Positions 61,889-64,000 of a stretch of 64,000 nt of DNA are shown here, piece by piece. The notes under the pieces are model-generated. The model worked only from the letters and a program-made list of their open reading frames with translations. It made no database searches and was not told the DNA's origin. The translations under genes and the position numbers were made by a program. The stretch comes from an uncultured Prevotella sp. (lineage in GTDB: Bacteria; Bacteroidota; Bacteroidia; Bacteroidales; Bacteroidaceae), in assembly GCA_900315765.1 (NCBI GenBank), contig ONAK01000001.1, positions 57,892-121,891 on the forward strand, read 5' to 3'. Every line of letters starts with the position of its first letter. Positions within the stretch are counted from its first letter, which is position 1.

Positions 61889-62661
61889 AAAAGATTCTCT
61901 TTACAGCTCCAGATACCTATCAACCTCGTTTGTGTATGGCTATGGCTGAAGTACAGAATAGTGTTATCCGTCCTGTATTCGTACCTTTTATTAATACATT
62001 CTTGTATACCAAGTATGCCTCATTTGTTGAGTTCTGTAGAGTGGCGGCATCATACGATTATGTGATATGTTCGAGTATGATGGCTGTTTGGGCATTACAA
62101 TCATCAGGAATTGAGCCTTCTTTATTAGAAGGTAAGGTGATTGCCATTGGTAACGATCAGAAAGCGGTGAGAGATATGCTTGGCTTCGATTCTATCATGC
62201 AAGATGCCAAACCTAGTATGATGGGCATTGTTGACGCCTTGAAGTGTCAGCCAGCGTTGTCGGCTAAGCGTATAGCCGCCTTAATGCCTGAGTTTACAGG
62301 TCTGCCAGTACCCTCTACTATCACCAACTTTCTGAATGCCCTCAGTGATACGGGAGCCAGTGTTACTAACGTGTATTGCTATTGTACCGTTGCTATGGGA
62401 CAAGAGCATTATGCTAAAGCCTTAGAATACATCCTTGAAAAAGAAATCGATGCGATTGCTATTACAAGTGGTGGTGAGGCTCATGTGTTATCAAAGCTTC
62501 TGTCGTTTGCTGTAGCTCAAGGCAAACCAATTGATGTGCCAATCTATTCGTATGGACCTTATACCACACGTTGTGCCCAAGAAGTATCGCTGCCAATAGC
62601 TGGTACATCTCCCAAGTACCAAAGTTTTATAGACTTTATTGATTATCTTTCTACGAAATAA
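61882..62661 (+). CDS. hemD: Uroporphyrinogen-III synthase-like protein
   Basis: A 259-residue protein of two similar lobes, the HemD fold: YDYVICSSMMAVWALQSSG in lobe 1, and VYCYCTVAMGQEHYAKALEYI and IDAIAITSGGEAHVLSKLL in lobe 2. The family cyclises hydroxymethylbilane to uroporphyrinogen III, the step before hemE. No hemA, hemB or hemC gene is near, so the full pathway is not shown. It is coupled to the MFS gene by a 7-nt overlap. Confidence 0.72.
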   Translation: MVKKILFTAPDTYQPRLCMAMAEVQNSVIRPVFVPFINTFLYTKYASFVEFCRVAASYDYVICSSMMAVWALQSSGIEPSLLEGKVIAIGNDQKAVRDMLGFDSIMQDAKPSMMGIVDALKCQPALSAKRIAALMPEFTGLPVPSTITNFLNALSDTGASVTNVYCYCTVAMGQEHYAKALEYILEKEIDAIAITSGGEAHVLSKLLSFAVAQGKPIDVPIYSYGPYTTRCAQEVSLPIAGTSPKYQSFIDFIDYLSTK

Positions 62662-62690
62662 CAGCACCCTCCCAAGTCGGGAGAGTGCTG
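62662..62690. terminator. Hairpin between convergent hemD and asnB genes
   Basis: CAGCACCCTCCC and GGGAGAGTGCTG pair with one mismatch around AAGTC. No strong T-tract follows on either strand. Confidence 0.5.
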
Positions 62691-62718
62691 TAGTAAAAGA
62701 TTAAAACAGGAAAAGTGA

Positions 62719-64000
62719 TTAATATGCTTGTTCATGAACGCCCTTAACGGCTCGTCCGCTTGGGTCGTTCATATTTTTAAAGGCTGCATCCCACTCAAGG
62801 GCGATAGCGGTTGAGCAAGCTACACTTGCCTCGCTTGGAACACTTTTAGCGGCAGAGTCGCTGGGGAAGTGTTCTGCAAATATAGAGCGGTAGTAATATT
62901 CTTCTTTATTCTTTGGCGGATTGATGGGGAATCGCTCTGCAGCGTGCGCCATCTGCTCGTCGGTTACTGCCTCAGAAGTTATCTGTTTCAAGGTGTCAAT
63001 CCACGAATAGCCCACACCATCGCTGAACTGTTCTTTCTGTCGCCACGCTACCTCTGCTGGCAGCATGTCGGCAAAGGCCTCGCGTACAATCTTCTTTTCT
63101 ATCGTAGAGCCAGGACACATCTTGGCCTCAGGGTTGGTACGCATTGCCACATCGAGAAACTCCTTGTCGAGGAATGGCACACGCCCCTCAACGCCCCAAG
63201 CGCTCAAACTCTTGTTGGCGCGCAGACAATCGTAGAGGTGAAGTTTAGAGAGCTTGCGAACTGTTTCGTCGTGGAAATCTTTGGCCGATGGAGCTTTGTG
63301 GAAGTAGAGATAACCTCCGAAAATCTCGTCGGCTCCCTCGCCTGAGAGTACCATCTTGATACCCATCGACTTGATGACGCGAGCCAACAGATACATAGGT
63401 GTTGAGGCTCGAACGGTGGTAACATCGTAAGTCTCGATAAAGTAGATAACATCGCGGATGGCATCAAGACCCTCCTGTATAGTGTAGTTGATTTCGTGGT
63501 GAACGGTACCTATATGGTCGGCCACCATTTTAGCTTTTGCAAGATCGGGTGCCCCTTTAAGTCCAACAGCAAACGAGTGCAGACGTGGCCAGTAGGCGCG
63601 AGTCTGTGAATTGTCTTCGATACGGTGCTCACTGAATTTTTCAGCAATGGCAGAAATGACTGATGAATCAAGACCTCCTGACAGCAATACTCCGTAAGGT
63701 ACATCACTCATAAGCTGACGCTTAACGGCATCAGTAAGTGCATCGTGGATAGCTTTGCTACTGGCCTGATTGTCCTTAACGGCATCGTACTCAAACCAGT
63801 CGCGCTTGTAGTAGCGCTTCATGCCTGGATCGCCACTATAGTAGTAATGTCCTGGGAGGAATGGCTCGTAGCGCTCGCATTGACCTTCTAAGGCTTTTAG
63901 TTCTGATGCTACATAAACGGTTCCATCGGTATCATAACCTATGTAAAGAGGAATAACACCAATGGGATCGCGGGCAATAAGGAACTCATCCTTCTCCTCA
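62719..64000 (-). CDS. asnB: Asparagine synthetase B (partial, 5' end outside the window)
   Basis: The frame runs off the right edge. Upstream of the first internal Met the frame stays open (DEFLIARDPIGVIPLYIGYD, VYVASELKAL), which is the end of the glutaminase domain. The synthetase domain carries the PP-loop SGGLDSSVISAIA, then LSGEGADEIFGGYLYF, and EGRVPFLDKEFLDVAMRTNP. It makes asparagine from aspartate with glutamine nitrogen in the cytoplasm. Confidence 0.93.
   Translation of the reverse strand, partial: EEKDEFLIARDPIGVIPLYIGYDTDGTVYVASELKALEGQCERYEPFLPGHYYYSGDPGMKRYYKRDWFEYDAVKDNQASSKAIHDALTDAVKRQLMSDVPYGVLLSGGLDSSVISAIAEKFSEHRIEDNSQTRAYWPRLHSFAVGLKGAPDLAKAKMVADHIGTVHHEINYTIQEGLDAIRDVIYFIETYDVTTVRASTPMYLLARVIKSMGIKMVLSGEGADEIFGGYLYFHKAPSAKDFHDETVRKLSKLHLYDCLRANKSLSAWGVEGRVPFLDKEFLDVAMRTNPEAKMCPGSTIEKKIVREAFADMLPAEVAWRQKEQFSDGVGYSWIDTLKQITSEAVTDEQMAHAAERFPINPPKNKEEYYYRSIFAEHFPSDSAAKSVPSEASVACSTAIALEWDAAFKNMNDPSGRAVKGVHEQAY

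Overview
The window comes from a Bacteroidota chromosome, most likely a Prevotella-like member of the Bacteroidales. The reasons are the many TAnnTTTG -7 boxes, the TonB-dependent receptors and surface lipoproteins, a Bacteroides-type cobalamin uptake locus, and conjugative-transposon genes of the CTnDOT family. No rRNA or tRNA gene was recognised.

Positions 1-31.5 kb hold the right part of a CTnDOT-like integrative conjugative element (ICE); its left end and transfer genes lie outside the window. The backbone runs in this order: a PfkB kinase, two divergent pairs of small helix-turn-helix (HTH) proteins (Xis-like), an orf3-like DUF3945 protein, topoisomerase III (exc-like), a DUF1896 protein, a giant methylase/helicase, RteA and RteB, an RteC-like protein, and a tyrosine integrase. 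No tetQ precedes rteA.

Between rteB and rteC sits a cargo island at about 16.05-28.45 kb, much of it AT-richer than the backbone. It encodes a ThiF/E1-like adenylyltransferase, a PAS-LuxR regulator, a LuxI/FeeM-like acyltransferase, a 50-residue double-glycine peptide precursor, a radical SAM/SPASM maturase, an outer-membrane barrel and a C39 peptidase ABC exporter. The exporter is broken and is followed by a stump of an HlyD adaptor. After that come two CDC-like pore-forming toxin components (short and long) and a lipoprotein that is a candidate immunity protein. Three promoters of the island carry the same 20-nt palindromic operator at exactly the same distance (37 nt) from the -7 box, and two of them carry a second box 39 nt upstream. 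I read this as a LuxR-controlled, perhaps quorum-regulated, peptide plus pore-toxin antagonism island. It is the most likely undescribed system in the window.

From 31.9 kb onward the DNA looks chromosomal: acpP-fabF-rnc, a DUF4254 protein, a GT9 glycosyltransferase, rubredoxin, and two near-identical aldo/keto reductases. Between the two reductases lie a two-nuclease-domain protein, a VapE/VirE ATPase flanked by about 105-bp inverted repeats, and an orphan HigA. Next come a cobalamin riboswitch with BtuB/BtuG/DUF4465/BtuF-like genes and, convergent to them, a CobD-like aminotransferase and an ABC ATPase. MntP, an alpha-galactosidase and a Tat-exported ferredoxin-type aldo/keto reductase follow, then a TPR-HTH sensor with a TonB-like protein. 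An operon of hemE, a TonB receptor, an MFS carrier and hemD, and a partial asnB, end the window.
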